A stretch of DNA of 64,000 nucleotides from contig VWZL01002013.1 in the NCBI GenBank assembly GCA_013396915.1, positions 1-64,000 of the forward strand, given 5' to 3'. The stretch is from Stercorarius parasiticus. Taxonomy: Eukaryota > Chordata > Aves > Charadriiformes > Stercorariidae. Position 1 is the stretch's first letter, and each line of letters starts with the position of its first letter. This document shows, one piece after another, positions 1 to 14,139 of the stretch. A model generated the notes under the pieces. The model was given only the letters and a program-made list of their open reading frames with translations. It was not told where the DNA came from and did no database searches. A program made the translations under genes and the position numbers.

Positions 1-2969
1 GAATACTTCATCTGTCTCCTAATCCTAGTCAGTGGTCTATAGCATATAGACTTAAACCCTACTGTTTCATCTTCCGTTCATTCATTTAAAAAGCAGATTT
101 TTTACCACATGGAGGGAAGGGTGCTATGGAAATAACATTGATTTTGAATGTGAGCTGGAAGTCTGTTCATGTTTGTTAAAAACCTTACTCTTTCTCTAAA
201 CTTGTAAGTGTATCATTCAAATCATGGGATGGCTACAGCTTCAATGCTCAGTGTATTTGACTTTTGCAAAACACGTATTAGTTAACAACATAGTCGGTTT
301 ATAGAATTAGAGCTTAAATGAATATCTGCTTCTAGAATTACTTAAAAAATAATGATTCATATAACTATAATAGTCTTAAGTAATGCCTTAATTAATTCCA
401 AGAAACTCTTCACAGATGAAAGTATTACTTGTCTGGATAAGAATGATGAAGTAGGCTGACACTATTTATCCAACACACTTACAGCTTTTTTTTAATGGAG
501 AGAAAGTAATTACACTGAAGAGATAAGAGATGAATGAAACATTGAGTTAGAATCTTAAAGATACAGTGTATGTAAAAAATCTGATATCAAAATAGTAATT
601 CCAATGTTATGTCTTAACACTTCATTTATAAATCTATGATAAAAAGAATTTATTTTTAAAATCTGAATATCTTATATAGAAAAAATAGTATGAAAGGAAA
701 ATGCAGCGTTGTGGTCATGTGGCTATTGTACCAATACTCTTGGATTCACAGTTTAAAATGCTCTTTGGTCAAAAATCAGAGCTCTCAGAAAACTTTGTAA
801 CCTAAAAATAAAACAGCTTCCAATCTTGGTAAAAGCAGAACAAAGAAGGACGGATAAAAAGCTGTCAGTTCCATGGGTCAAACCTAAAGTAATTTTACAG
901 ATCTTAACATTTCATGCTGCAAAATGCATTGTCTTCCTCTTTTTTAAGTTGAAGTGGAATTTTAACTTTGGATTTCCAAGATATGGATGCACATATGTAT
1001 GTATCTATGTATAGACACATACACAGCTCTATATACACACACAAAGATATTCCTTAATGTCACTTAAATATTTCTTACAAAACCAGAAAATAAACAAAGA
1101 ACACTCTTTCATTTTATCTTTGAATTAAAGCTCATGTTGCTAATTCTTTAGATAGTAAAACATGCAGTGTGAAATATTAGTTGATTATGTTTATTCATAC
1201 ATTTTCAACCTCAAATAAGACTCATTGTCTAAACACATTGAATATCATACATGCAGTATTTGTGCATGTGTGCATTACACAGTGCAGAGCTACATGCAGA
1301 AGGACATGAGCTAGTTCTAATATTGAAAGCAGTATCATTGTGACATTGTGCCAATCTAGCTCAATAGATGCACCCCACATCTCTTCATAAAGCCACCTTA
1401 GTATTAATACAGTTACATCCAAATAGTGGGACTATTGTATTAAAGGTCATGGTTGCACAGATACCATCAGCCATGATCTTTGTTCCTTCTAGAGACCTCT
1501 GCAAGCAGAAAAATACCTTTAAAGGAGAAATTTTTATCTAATAAACATTTTTTTAATACTACCTATATTTCTTCTAGAGAATTTTGTAATTTCCATTTCA
1601 AATGGGTATTTTAATTCTAGTTATTCTTTATAAGAGTCTAATTCAATAGTACAGAATTTAAATTATTGTGGTATAGCTTATTTAATAGTTTGTGGCTATA
1701 TCTCTTGCTCAGGCTCCCATGTAAGTTTTTGTTCATGAGAAAGGAAAGCCAACCAAATCGATACACAACTGAACTGCTCCAAAGTTCTCTCTCTTTGTTA
1801 ACCCTTCTACACCACAGATTGTGAGAATTGTTCCCAACCTATGTCAAGCACTTCACCATCCCTTTTTAAAGAGGATGATCACAAAGTGTCCAAATGGCCC
1901 TGGTGCTTAGATATCTACTTCAGGCACTATGCTTCTGAAACATTTGGCTCACATTTTTTTCTTTCATATTCATATCCCTGTGGACTCTGTCTACTTACAT
2001 CTTCAAGATGTGCATGCTTACTTTGGACTCTCACACTGCTTTCCACAGAATGCACAAAGATTTATTCATCTTAGATAAAACTTCTATTTATAAGGCAGAA
2101 TATTTTAATCATAATCTACAAACCTGGAAATACAAGGTCACAATCAAAACTTTAGAAATGATCATGTATCACTGAATAATGACAGTGGTAACACCTTCAA
2201 ACAGGATCCACAGGCATTCGCTTTCATCTGGTCAGAATTTTTTTTCTCCTACTACTGTATATGCACTGAAGTTATGGCTTTATTGCACAGGAACAGATAG
2301 TCTTGTTTTAAGCTGGAATTTGTTACACTGGATGTTCTCTGTATAGAAGAGACAGTCCATTTACAGTGTTCCCAAATTATGGTTAGGATAATAAGAAAGG
2401 TGTGAAAGTCCATACTTAATTGCAACCTTTTCAACATTTTTATTCAAGAATATGTATACCTTTGTCTTACAAAACCACCTTTGGGTATTTATTATCTCCA
2501 AAGAAAAATCCAGCAGAATTTTATCTTTTCATGGCAGAAAAATGGTTCATTGAAATGGTTATTCTCTGAAGATTTATGTGCAACAGCCTATTGCAAAATC
2601 CTTTTGGCACTGTCCTTCTTAATTATTTTGAATGTAGGAAACATTCAAAACATGCTCTTTTGAGGTTACTTGAAGCTTCTAAGGACCTACATTTCCCAGC
2701 AGTATAAAGTGCATGGTACTTTCCACTAGAACTCATGGTTCAAACTCTGAAATAAAGACTTCTTTTCCTGGCTTCCCTTTGACGACGTCAGACAATCCCC
2801 TTTGTACTGGCAATCACAACATAACATGAGAGAAACTTTCCATGAGGACACAAGGTTGCATTACAAGTTCTCATTATTCTCTATGAAAACAGTTCTGCTG
2901 ATTTTAGTAGCAGACTGCCTGATACGGTATGAACATGGACACCAATTACTTCATAGGTTGTAATAAAAG
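1..2969. other. Unique AT-rich non-coding stretch
   Basis: No repeat family or protein similarity is recognisable here. Open frames are short (under 80 codons), of low complexity and unlike any family I know. There are only small A- or T-runs and short TATG-like runs near 990-1040. I read it as intergenic or intronic sequence. Confidence 0.6.
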
Positions 2970-2974
2970 AGGAA

Positions 2975-3674
2975 TGTTATGGTTTTGGCCAAATTGGCCA
3001 ATGGCCAGCAACAGATGGTCTTCCCTCACCACTTGCACACAGAGAGAAGGAGGAGAGATAAAAAGTTTTATGAGTTTAGAAGAAACTAAACTACTTTAAT
3101 GAAATATTAATGATAAAATAAAAAGAAAATAATGAAACAGATACGACATATACAAAACCGTATTAAGCTCCCAGGATGACGTCACCGTCAGGCACTGGGA
3201 AGGTCCCAGACTGGACTCAGAGATAGGTGGTAACTGGATTGCAGAGCTGGAGTCAGGAACACACCGACCAGGATCAAAGCCAGATGAAAAGACAGGGTCC
3301 TCCTCGGATGTTGGCCATTGAAGAAATGGAGCTGACCCTTTGATTCCTCAGCTTTTATACTGAGCATGGGGCAGACGGAATGGAGTACCCCTGTTGGTTA
3401 ATTTTTGGTCACCTGTCCTATCTGCTCCTCCTTGCAGGTGGGATCCCTCTACGCTTTTCCATTTCTAATCCTCCAACGGGGCAAATAACAAAATTAGCTG
3501 ACCTTGGTTGGTATAGCATTCCCTGGCAGTAATTGTAAACATTGGTCTTATCGCTCTGAGAACGAACCATTTTTGGCACAATACGCTGTTAATTTGAGAG
3601 AGTTAGAAAAGACCTAGCTAAGAAGTAAAATTGCTAAACAGAAAGGTGGTTCTGTTTTACCTCAAACCAGGACA
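2975..3674 (-). mobile_element. Solo LTR of an avian endogenous retrovirus (ERVL-like), 700 bp
   Basis: Read on the minus strand, the element begins TGTCCTGGTTTGAGG and ends CCATAACA, so it has the TG...CA termini of a retroviral LTR. It is flanked on both sides by the same 5-bp target-site duplication, AGGAA (2970-2974 and 3675-3679), which fixes the boundaries. A TATA-like box (CAGTATAAAAGC, minus strand) lies at about 3351-3362. An ATTAAA polyadenylation-like signal lies near 3095-3100, downstream as expected for a U3-R-U5 order. No internal retroviral sequence adjoins it, so it is a solo LTR left by recombination between the two LTRs of a provirus. The opening TGTCCTGGTTT and the 5-bp TSD fit the avian ERVL-like group as I know it; the exact family needs a repeat-library search. 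Confidence 0.9.
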
Positions 3675-3828
3675 AGGAACTTACATATTAATAGCTTTTC
3701 TTCAAAATGTGCGTTAAAGAAATACACGAAAGGATACATGTAAGTAATACATTTATATAATCTTTTTTAAGAGTTTTTTTGTTCTGAAGTCTACGTTCAA
3801 ATCTTTTTACCATTTTTTACCATTTTAA

Positions 3829-5110
3829 AATCACAGAATTGCCTAGGTTGGAAGGAACCTTTCAGGTCATCTAATCTAACTGTCAACCTAACACTGACAG
3901 AAACCATCGCTAAACAATATCCCTAAGCATTATGTCTACCCATCTTTTAAATACCTCCAGAAAAGGTAACTCAACCACTTCCCTGGGAAGCCTGTTCTGA
4001 TGCTTAATAAACCTTTCAGTGTAAAAATTTTTCCTAATATCCAGTCTAAACCTCCCCTGGCGCAACTTGAGGCCATTTCCTCTTGTCCTATCACCTCTTG
4101 GCAGAAGAGACTGACTCCCAGCTCTCCACAGCCTCCTTTCAGGCAGTTGTAGAGGGCGATAAGGTCTCTCCTCATCTGCCGTTTCTCCAGGCTAAACAAC
4201 CCCAGCTCCCCAGCTCCCTCAGCTGCTCATCATAAGGTTTGTTCTCCAGACCCCTCACTAGTTTCATTGCCCTTCTCTGGACCTGTTCCAGCACCTCAAT
4301 GTCTTTTTTGTGGCGAGGGGCCCAAAAACTGGACACAGTACTCGACGTGGGGCCTCACCAGTGCTGAGTACAGGAGGATGATCACTTCCCTAGTGCTCCT
4401 GGCTACGCTATTTCTGATACAAGCCAGGATGCTGTTGGCCTTCTTGGCCACTTGGGCACACTGCTGGCTCATATTCAGCAGGCAGTCAACCAAGACCCCA
4501 CTCTGTCCCGGCCCCAGCCCTGCCCCAGGTCCTTTTCTGCCAGGCAGATTTGCAGTCACTCTTCCCCAAACTTGTAATGCTGCATGGGATTGTTGTGCTC
4601 CAAGTGCAAGACCCAGCACTTGGCCTTGTTGAACCTCATACCATTCGCATCGGCCCACCGATCCAGCCTGTCCAGATCCCTCTGCAACGCCTTTCCAGCC
4701 TCAAGCAGGTCGACGCTCCCACCCAGCTTGGTGTCAACTGCAAACATACTCAGGGTGCACTCAATCCCCTCGTCCAGATCATTGATAAAGATATTAAAGA
4801 GAACTGTCCCCAGAACAGAGCCCTGGGGAACACCACTCATGGCTGTTCGCTACCTGGGTTTAACTCCATTCATCACCACACTCTGGGCCTGGCCCTCCAT
4901 CCAGTTTTTTTACGCAGTGAAGAGTACTCCCATCCAAGCCATGGGCAGCCAGTTTCTCCAGAAGGATGCTGCACGAAACTATCAAAGGCTTCACTAAAGT
5001 CCAGTTAAACAACATCCACAGCCTTTTCCTCATCCACCAAGCGGGTCACTTTGTCATAGAAGGAGATGAGGTTTGTTAAGCAGGACCTGCCTTTCATAAA
5101 CCCATGCTGT
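3829..5110 (-). mobile_element. CR1 LINE, 5'-truncated copy, about 1.28 kb
   Basis: The 3' end of the element is at the low-coordinate side, with the typical CR1 terminus (rev-comp of CCTTCCAACCTAGGCAATTCTGTGA). The 5' truncation is near 5110, within RT. Remnants in order on the minus strand are the RT finger/palm (about 5100-4840), the palm and catalytic box (4840-4556), the thumb/C-terminal part (about 4550-4260) and the ORF2 C-terminus plus short 3'UTR (4199-3829). The frame is broken by several stops and shifts. It belongs to the same subfamily as the copies at 52924-53221 and 56790-58438. No clear TSD or octamer array is preserved. Confidence 0.93.
4556..4840 (-). pseudogene. CR1 ORF2 reverse transcriptase, palm fragment (broken)
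   Basis: The reading frame contains [10 protein letters not shown] (RT motif 4), [12 protein letters not shown] and the catalytic box, here FAVDTKLGG. Active CR1 elements have FADD at this point; the first catalytic Asp is Val (GTT on the minus strand, positions 4736-4738). The frame ends at TGA (4556-4558) after KFGEE, where intact CR1 frames usually read Trp. Upstream, a TAA (5005-5007) interrupts the VDVV-LDFS motif of RT. All three lesions are also present in the copy at 56790-58438. The product cannot be a working polymerase. Confidence 0.9.
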
Positions 5111-8100
5111 CAAATGAAAGCAAGATTGCATTTCTGATTACAGATATAAATGTTCACCTTCCATCATACCATTCAGACCTTCTGCCTTTTTAGTCTTTTG
5201 CTTCCCACCTACTAATTCACAGCTTTGTGCCATGATAAGAAATGTAGAATATATGTTAGGCCTAGGAAGCAATCAGTCTAAATTTCTAGCATCATCTATA
5301 TGTGTTAAGCTACTTTCTGTGAGAAAGCTTTATCAGAAGCCTCACTGATCTTGACAAGAAGGCTATGCCTTAAAGGTTGATATTGCATGTTTCAACCTCT
5401 GATTCTTTTGATTCAAACACTAAAGTTTTTAATGAATGATGGAAAGAGAATGCACAGGAACTTAATCATAGATTGATTCTAAAGTATTTCATAAAACCCA
5501 GAGTTTCCTCAAGAGTACTCCATCAAGTGAATATTCACATGGGAAGTAAAGACTACTTTCCATTAGATAACGAGAAACAAAAAGAAAGGTTTCAAGATTT
5601 TAATATGTACAAATCTTTTCTGCTCAAAAGTGAGCCCAAAACAGCTTTAGAGAAGCTTTCGTTTTCTACATTTTTGAAACACCAGTATAAAGAATGAAAT
5701 TATTTTATTCATTTGTATAACAATGCACTTAGAACCATACAAAATTTAAGATTAAATGACCTCTGATTTGAAGCGTGACTTTAGCAGTCTTGTCTGTGAA
5801 CCTAGCTAAAAGGAAGTGTAAGTGTAAGTTATCTAAGTGATTTGAATTTTTTCAAAACATTCAATAGTACTTTGTTCAAGTTCTTTAAAAAACAAACAAA
5901 CAAATAAACAAAGCCACCTCTCTAATCAAAACCAGACTGTCTTATTTAGCTAAACCTTCCACCAGATGTTCTAGGCATGGATTATACCCACACATCATTT
6001 TTTCCAATATAGTGATCTTTGAAGCAAGGTAGGATGGATCATAAGAAAATGAGAGATTCTTAGTCTTGGAGTTTTTAAGGGACCTTCAATATATTTCAAA
6101 ATGAAAAGCTCCATTGAGAAATAAGATGGCTTGCGGCCTATTAAGGGAAAAGATTAATGGTTGCCTTTATTTTTTGTGTTTTACAAAGTTCATTTTAAAA
6201 CATTATTTTCCTACTGTACTCTATTTGCAATATCTAAAAGGATAAAGCAGCCTAACACTGCTAAATTTATGTTGCACTTTAGTTCCAGTCTAAAATAAGT
6301 TTTAGCCTGGAGTAAGGCACAATATTTAAGACTAAAACATGCCTTGTTTAATTAAGATTTTGGTGGCGTTAATTCCACAGAATATCTTCAATATATCTCT
6401 TCATAGTTCCTGTGTTAAAGAGGAAACCTAGTCAGAGCTGGTGATGCAAGCAAGGTATATTGCCATTAGGAAAGCCCCAAAGGCTTCTCTCCATCAAAGA
6501 AAAACTTAGAACAGGATGGAGCATAGAAGGACATGGAGAGTCAACAAATATTTCTACTATGAAGGAGACAAACTGAAAGAAACTTGAGGGATAAGGAAGA
6601 AACTACAGGTACAACCATAATTTACACAACAAAACTAGAAATGATAATTCAGCAAATCAGATTTGGGATATGATAGATTGTTTTAGGCATTTTTGCTCCC
6701 TCAACATGGACAGCAGTTTGTTGGTGGGAATCTAGTAGCGATTAGTTGGTTTGGGTTAATATTCATTCATGTAATAAGTTATTTGCTTCTTTATTTGGCA
6801 TTAGAAATGTTAAATAAAATCGAGAAGATTTCAATCAAAAATTAAAGAACAGCTTATTCAGCTAGTGTGAATCAGAGTAATATGAAAATTATTTTAAAAT
6901 ATGGTTTGACAGAATTCCACTGAAGTTTCTGTTAAACACGTCCTTACTCTTTTTATTTTTATAGTTTCTGAAGTCAAAAAGTATTTCTTGAGTGCATTAA
7001 TGTCCCTGCTGTGAGAAAGTTAAATACATTTTAAGAAGTAGTCCTCAGAACAAGACAGAGATAAACGTGGATTTACTATCTTACGTCCTGAGCAAAAGGC
7101 AAATATTACAGTTGTTTGTTTCTTTTTTTTTCTGCCATAATTCCTAAGGAACAGGAAGAATTTAAATCTTAAGTATATATATCTATCATAAAGTTAGTAT
7201 TTTCCTAAAATTATGAGATATTCTGTATGGTTGCGAAGTCAGAAAACTCACATGTATTTATGGACCACATCCAAGCAGGCATCTTTCATACTGAACAACA
7301 GAACAACAGGCAGAACCAGAGCACCATATAAATGCTTTAGAGCACCTCAAGTTGTATTCACCAGAAGGACCTTGAAGTAAGGGAATAAGAGAAGAATAAT
7401 GAAACAGGAAAAATCATTATGAAAAAAATGAATGTAAATTATATACACCTTCATTTAAAGATAGTATTGAGTATTTCTCTGGGAGCCCAGCAGTGTGCTG
7501 AGAGCATAGCTAAGGGGGTAAAACAAATAAAGCATTTTTTGTATGATTTTTCTGGTATACAAGTGACAAATAAGAACGTTAATTTCTTGGCAGAATGCAG
7601 TATTTCATGAAAACTGGTAAATGAAATATAGAAAGCTTTTTCTGTCCATTTTCAAACACCACAAACCAAGAAAGCAGAAAAGTCAGTAGGGTGCTCTGAA
7701 GGAAGATTTCTCTATTTCAGCTATTATCTTTTCCTTACAGCACTGGGATGAGATAGAATATGTACAAGAAGTGTTTCTTAAAACAAGATCAAGGTGTTTG
7801 GATTAAATTATTTTGCAATTGTTTAATTTGTGGAATTGCTGTAGTTGTCACATTGATGTTCTGTAAGCAACATTTATTAACATGCCATCAATCACATAAA
7901 ATCTGCTATTTCTTCTGTAGAAAAGCTAAATATTTCTTAAACTCAGTTAAAATACTACTTTCTGAACATTTTCCTTAAATATTTTTATGGTTTCTTTTTC
8001 AAAATTTCTTTTTCAATTGAGCCAGTAGAAACTTTCCAAGACACTCCCTACAAGACCATACTATAAAAATGACTGGTTTTAACTATAAAAATCTATGGCT

Positions 8101-10036
8101 AATAAAGCTTATAGTTAAACCCACTGGATTTGTCTTCTACCACCAAGTGCTAAATTTCATCATGGTAAAATTAAGAACATAAAGGGCATGTACTGCAATA
8201 TGAAATAAAGCTAACCCCTATGAGCTGCACCTGTTTCATTCCAACACATCCACTTGTTCTTGCTGTGGGTTTTTTTGATGGTGGTTTTTGTTGGTTTTTT
8301 AATATGCATTTTTGCGATGCTACTCAGTAGGCAATTAAATCAGGATTTCCTGAATGGGAAAAGGATTTTAAAAAGAAAATGAAGACTGTATGCAGTTCAT
8401 TCAGAGCCATACTTTTCTGTGCAGCATCCATAGTACAGAATTCCTATTTCTAGCATTACAATATCAGTAAAAGTAAACTAAATCCGAGGACTATCTATGA
8501 GTCTAACTTATTGCTGTTGACTCCACTATTTTGATGGGTTCACTGTCATAATCAGCCACAGAAACTTTTCTCAGGCACTTTGTACCACTTTAACTTATCA
8601 CACTTGAAATATGAGAGATTGGGTAAATTTAACTTAGTTTTAAATAGCTTTTTGGGGGTTGTTATGACTCAGTTGAATGAACAGTCAATCTCAATTACAC
8701 TTTTAATGTATTGAGTCCCAGACACATTCATAGGATGTGAATCCTTATATATATCTTCAGCAGACATAGTGGTGTGAACTGGTAACGTCAACTCCAGTAT
8801 AAATAGATATCTGCTGCCCTGAAAATATAAGTGACTTCCTCTAAATGATTGTTGAAAGTGTTTAATGGTTATGTTGATCTCAAAAAAACTTGGTGCCAAA
8901 CTGACAGCCGAACATTTTAACACACACTCGTATACAGGAATGTTTTGAGGTTTTATTGCATTCATTAGAAATTGCAAGAAAGGCCATATACAAGAAAATG
9001 ACCATCTGGCTAGTGTTTATTATTTCCATTCATCTTCTTTTCCCTGCCACTGTGTGTCTTTCCATGCCTCCTCTTACCAACACAGTGAGCAGAAATAACA
9101 CAGCTTCCTTGCCATAGTGCCTGCTATCGGTTGTCATATTCCACGTAGTTGGCTTGTATTAAGTAATATTTCTCTCTCTTTCCTTTTCTTATTCTGAACT
9201 TCCTTTATTGTGATTCTCTGCCTCATATCAAAGCAGAAGACTCTTCACAGCAGGACCTTATGCTTATGACTATCTTTATTCAAAAAACATTTGGCATTGA
9301 CAAACAAGTTATTCTCAGTACATCGTACTCACAGAAATCAGATGAACTGCAGCATATGATACTTCAAAAAGATGGTGAAGAAAAAAAAGGCAGTTTTTTT
9401 TTCCAGACAGTGCCAACTGCAAATACATCAACACTTGATCTGAGATTATACTCCAATACCAGTTTGCCATTAGGGATGTATAAAAGTTATGTATTCCTTC
9501 ATCTTTTTCCATCACTGGGACCAGTTAAGGCTGTGGTTGCAGCTATACAGCTGTGCAGCTCCATCTTCATATCATAGTTTTATCCAACCTGCACATGCAC
9601 AGTGAGTTTTTATCTACACTTTTACTGTGGGTTCAAACAAATGCATACCACTGCACATACTTAATAACGAAAATAAGCCCTGACAGTTTCAAAGCTAGGC
9701 TGTAATGACTGTCCTTCATTTTGGGGGTATTTTTTTTCTTGTTCATTAAATTTGTGTACAAGTTATGACATAGCAAATACTAATATACGTTTACTTTAAA
9801 TCTAATATCTATGCTACTTATGTGGAATAGCTGCTGTGGAGCTAGATGAAATTAAATCTTCTGTACTCTAGACTTCATCAATGACTGACATAATTATTTT
9901 CTCCCTTCAACATTGTGTCTTCATACAGCTATATACAAGATATGACCAGTAACAAGTGCAAGGTCAGCAAAACTAGTAAGTGCCATTCTATTAGATATTG
10001 CTATTTAATTAAGAGTTCATGGAAGTATTTCATTGT

Positions 10037-10086
10037 ATGTATATCAGTATAAACATATGTGTATATATATGTGTATCTATTTATGT
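10037..10086. repeat. TATG/TGTA-type simple repeat
   Basis: Imperfect alternating purine-pyrimidine run with repeated TGTATAT and TATGTGTA units. This is a low-complexity microsatellite without coding meaning. Confidence 0.6.
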
Positions 10087-11599
10087 GCACCCAAACACAC
10101 ACAAAACAAAAAATACTGTCGATCCTATTCATTCTTCCCTCCTCCTGCTTGTCTTCCCATGAAAAAACGTTATGATACTTTATATTTTATTATATGTTAC
10201 AATAAAAATGTTTTTACATGGAGAAATAGTGATGCAATTTTCTTTCTTTGTCCCTGAAACTGATATTACATCTTCTGGATATGACTCAGCTTTACATATA
10301 TCCCAACATCAGTGGGAAGGCATTCCATTCTTCCCATTCCCGTTGGCATCCATCAATCAGTATGCCAAAATACAGGCTGCTGCACATAAAGAAGTAAAAT
10401 ACAGTAAGAAAAGGCATCTTCACTCGCTGTTCAGTTATGCAGAATATAAAAGATTAGCCTGTCTGTTTCTAGACACTCCTCAAAAGTTATAATCAACCAA
10501 ACCACATTTACAGTACTCCTCAGTTCATTGCACTTACTTACTATCTGTACATTATTCTCACTTGCCTTTAGAGAACGTGTGTTGAATTCTAAACACACTG
10601 CTGAATTTCCCCACTAGAAGCAATGTGTACAGCAATGGTTTCTGAATGCACATATAAGCCAGGATGTACAGTTATATTTGCTTTCAATACCTGTTGTTTT
10701 TTACTTCCCCCCCAACCCCCGTCCAACAAAATGCAGCATGTACAGACTGCTAACCCTATTTTGCACAGAATACTGCACTGGCTGAAAACAGTGGGTGTCA
10801 GCTTGGCATTTTTCCTTCATCATATAATTTGTTTTCTTCCTAGTAATGTTAAGAGCAACGGATACAAATTACCTCATGTAAAATTACTAACTGAATATAG
10901 ATGTCATGCAAATATTAAATCATCTATCCTATTTGCATATTGGCAGATAACCTGCTAGAGCCATGTAAATTACTTTTAAATAGTTCAATGTATAAGGGAA
11001 GCAGCAAAGCATACCATCATAAAACAAGTATCCTGAGGGTTTCTACATCATTACGTTTCAATTTTGGTTGGAGGAAGAGAAAATGAAACCTGAACTAAGC
11101 TCTTCTACCAGCTTGTAAGTTGGTAGAACTTTTTCAAATCTTCATTACATTTTAACGGTCTGTCATATTTCCAAGTAGTATATAGCAATAACCTATGTCT
11201 AGATGCATTAACTCAGGAAAATATTTTACGAGTGAATTAAGAAGAAATCTGCAGACTTTCAGAATAGATAACAACCAAACTTTTTTCAGATTCTAGATAT
11301 GCTATGTCAGCACCTTTAATTTTTCAAGGTTTGTTCCATTAAATTTCTTCTTGTATGCTTCTAGAAAAAGTATAGCCTTAGAGGTACACTGCACATCTGG
11401 TACTCCTAATTGTCAGACACAAAAGAAGGCAGCAGAGAGAATTTTTTGTCAACAGAAGCCGTTTTTCTAGAGTCTAATATAAACAAATATGAATAAGATT
11501 GCACTCTGAAATGGCCAAATAGTGCTATCTTTCATTTTCTTACATATACAAATGCTGAGTGAATGAATGATTTATATTAAACTCAAAATATTGAGAAAT

Positions 11600-11775
11600 C
11601 AGAAAAATACAATACAAAAAATATATATTACAAATATATATAATTATAGGATAATATGTATAGTTATAATCTTAAATATGATTAAGATATCATATAGATA
11701 ATCAGTGTATAACATAAAATATTATCTATATAATTACAAAAAATATAATACAAAACAATACGATAGTTACTCCTA
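11600..11775. repeat. AT-rich low-complexity patch
   Basis: Almost entirely A and T, with repeated ATATATA, AATATAAT and TACAAAA units and little G or C. It is a typical AT-rich low-complexity block. Confidence 0.7.
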
Positions 11776-13194
11776 TCAGAAAAAAATCTAAGAACAGACT
11801 TTACTAGAAGTATTATTCACCAGAAATACTATTTTGCTCTTCATTTTCTCAATATAACCTCTTAGATGTAGATGACCTGGAGAAGTGCCTTGCCCAGTCC
11901 ATTGCCCAGACCCAGTAGGCCAATGAATATTGCAAGTGCCCTCTAGAGACATACAAAGTAGAAGGGAATGACCAGCATGCGCTTTTCTGATTTCAGTTTC
12001 AATCACAGAAACATTTCCCCAGCTGAGTCAATCATTCATTATATGTTGGCAGCACTGAGAAGCCCTCAGCTTGCTTTGTAATGAGATGAATGTATTTAAT
12101 AGAGGAAGGAAATAATGCTATTTTCTAGATCAGAAAGCATTTCCTTTTGCAAGCAGATGTTGGGACACCAGAAAAATTGTATTTTATCTCAAGGGAGTGC
12201 TGTGTGCCCTGAGAAGCTGTCTTATTTCTACTGTCAACGCCAATTTGTTTTCTTTGTTCCTGTGTTACTGGCCAAATATAAGGTTCACCATGCCAGATGC
12301 CACAGGAACTGAGTGTTGTACATCCAGCAGCTATCTATCAGTGCAGTCGCATACCAAGGATAAATGCAATGTACAGGTAATGGCTGGTGTAAGCTCTAAA
12401 AAGAGTAGCTTCCATCTGAGACTTAATACAATTCCATCTGGTACCTCTGCTCACTGTTAATCAGCTGGCAAGGAAGTGGGAGCTGGCTGGCACAGCTGCA
12501 GCATCCAAGAAGATTGCTTAGCATGAATTATAAACTTGGCTACCTACAATTTCACATCCTGGGAGGTGCTCTTGGGATGATTATTGCCTTCAGCCATTGG
12601 TTACCTCCTGAGTCACAGAATGACTCACTTTGTTATTAAAGCAAATTAGGAGGTGGAGGATTATTTAGTGCTGGGCAATCCACTAATTAGTCCGATAAGG
12701 TTTCCTTGAAGTTCTGGAAGCCAGAACTGGACCAGAATTCAATTTGAACACACTATCTACAGTTTCCCTGGCAAAAGACAAGTGTGCAGAACACACAGAA
12801 GAAAAGAGTATATTCTCAGGAAGAACTTTCTTTTTTCAGTAGCAATCAATGTCTGTGCATATGGCAGCAGAAGAAAAGGAGAGGGACAGTCCTGAACACA
12901 GGAAGTGTTTATGACAAGGACAGGTCCTGCTACACATTCTTTTGATTAGAAAGGGTCTAATAAAGAATGCTGACAGTGGGAAAGGGGTCTGTTTAGGTAC
13001 AGTTAGGCTCCTGGAACATCTTATGCCTAGCTGAGGATCTAAGTCAGACAACATGGAGTTTTACCATGCAAAGCACGGTAATCAAAGGACCAACTGCTAT
13101 CACCTAGTGGTTTTCAACAGAAATTTTAAATGTAAGGGCTAGCAACTGTTTTCATGAGTGAGGGGACGAATCTTACTCAGCTTTCTTAGCAATT

Positions 13195-13282
13195 TAAAAA
13201 TAAAAATAAAAAAAATAAAAATAAAAATAGTATACAAAGAAATGGAAAAAGAAAGAAAGAAAAAAAAAAAAAGAAAAGAAAA
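13195..13282. repeat. A-rich tract (AAAAT)n then GAAA-type run
   Basis: Begins with repeated AAAAATA units and passes into a pure purine run of A with scattered G (GAAAGAAAG and a long A run). The purine strand is the plus strand. The lysine-rich and phenylalanine-rich open frames across it are artefacts of composition. Confidence 0.75.
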
Positions 13283-14139
13283 CCATCTAAGGAATGAAGT
13301 GGATCCTAGTACCAGAAAGCACCGAGGCACAGGCTGGGATTAGCTTTTCTCAACATTCTTCCTGGTGTAAAGGCCTTCATTCTGGGATTTTTATCATCTA
13401 TTATTACTAACAATTTAAGTAATACAGGCCCTCAGTTCTCTTTATTACATTCTTAAGTTTTCACAGCAAAGTTTAACACTTAACCTTGTATGTTGAGCAC
13501 TCACCATATTCTCACATATTGGAGCATGGCTGATAAGAAACTATAAAAGGAAGAGGGAAAAGAAATTTTTACGTTAATGAGATTGTTAATGAGATAGTTG
13601 TTAACACATAACAGCATAATATGTGATTTTATGCTGCTTGTGTTTAAAAGTTGTATTTGTTACAACTTTTTAAATTTCAAAACAACAAAATCTAAGCACA
13701 TATAATTCAAAAAAATGCTTTTCTGTTCCTTTTTTAAAACATAAATAGAGGAAATACACTTAAGAAACTAAATAATTCATTTTCTGATTTGACAGTACCA
13801 ACATATAAGAGGATAGAAACAGACAAGGAATATGTCCATATTTAATAAGGGAAAACAGCCATGCTACATTTCAGTCCCTGGAATAATGCTAGAATGAATG
13901 ATTATATGCAATTCACATGCATGTAGAAAATTATTAAGATTGTGAAAAGTGCAGCAAATATGAATTCGTCAGGAAAAAAAGAATTATGCTAAGCAGCTTT
14001 CTTTATGATAGATCTACTGCATTAGTTAGAGGGAAACATTATTTTTTATGTAGCTAAATTAAATAGAAAATGCAATTAAAAATATTAAGAATAATAATGA
14101 CTTGAAATGCATTGTACGTACCTTAGAAAGCAAGTCTGA

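Larger units (their letters stand above)
5111..14139. other. Long unique AT-rich stretch, no gene recognised
   Basis: About 9 kb without a recognisable transposon or exon. The longest open frames (for example 8669-8977 minus, 10172-10492 plus, 10623-10958 plus) have no family resemblance and look like chance frames. Contents I can name are short simple repeats: a TATG/TGTA run near 10037-10086, a very AT-rich patch at 11600-11775 and an A-rich tract at 13195-13282. The segment around 12540-12720 is somewhat richer in G+C and could be a conserved non-coding element, but nothing in the sequence proves it. Confidence 0.55.

Noticed and set aside
4267..5008. Plus-strand open frames of 121-152 codons over 4267-5008
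   Set aside because: They are antisense to the CR1 RT on the minus strand and reflect its codon pattern.
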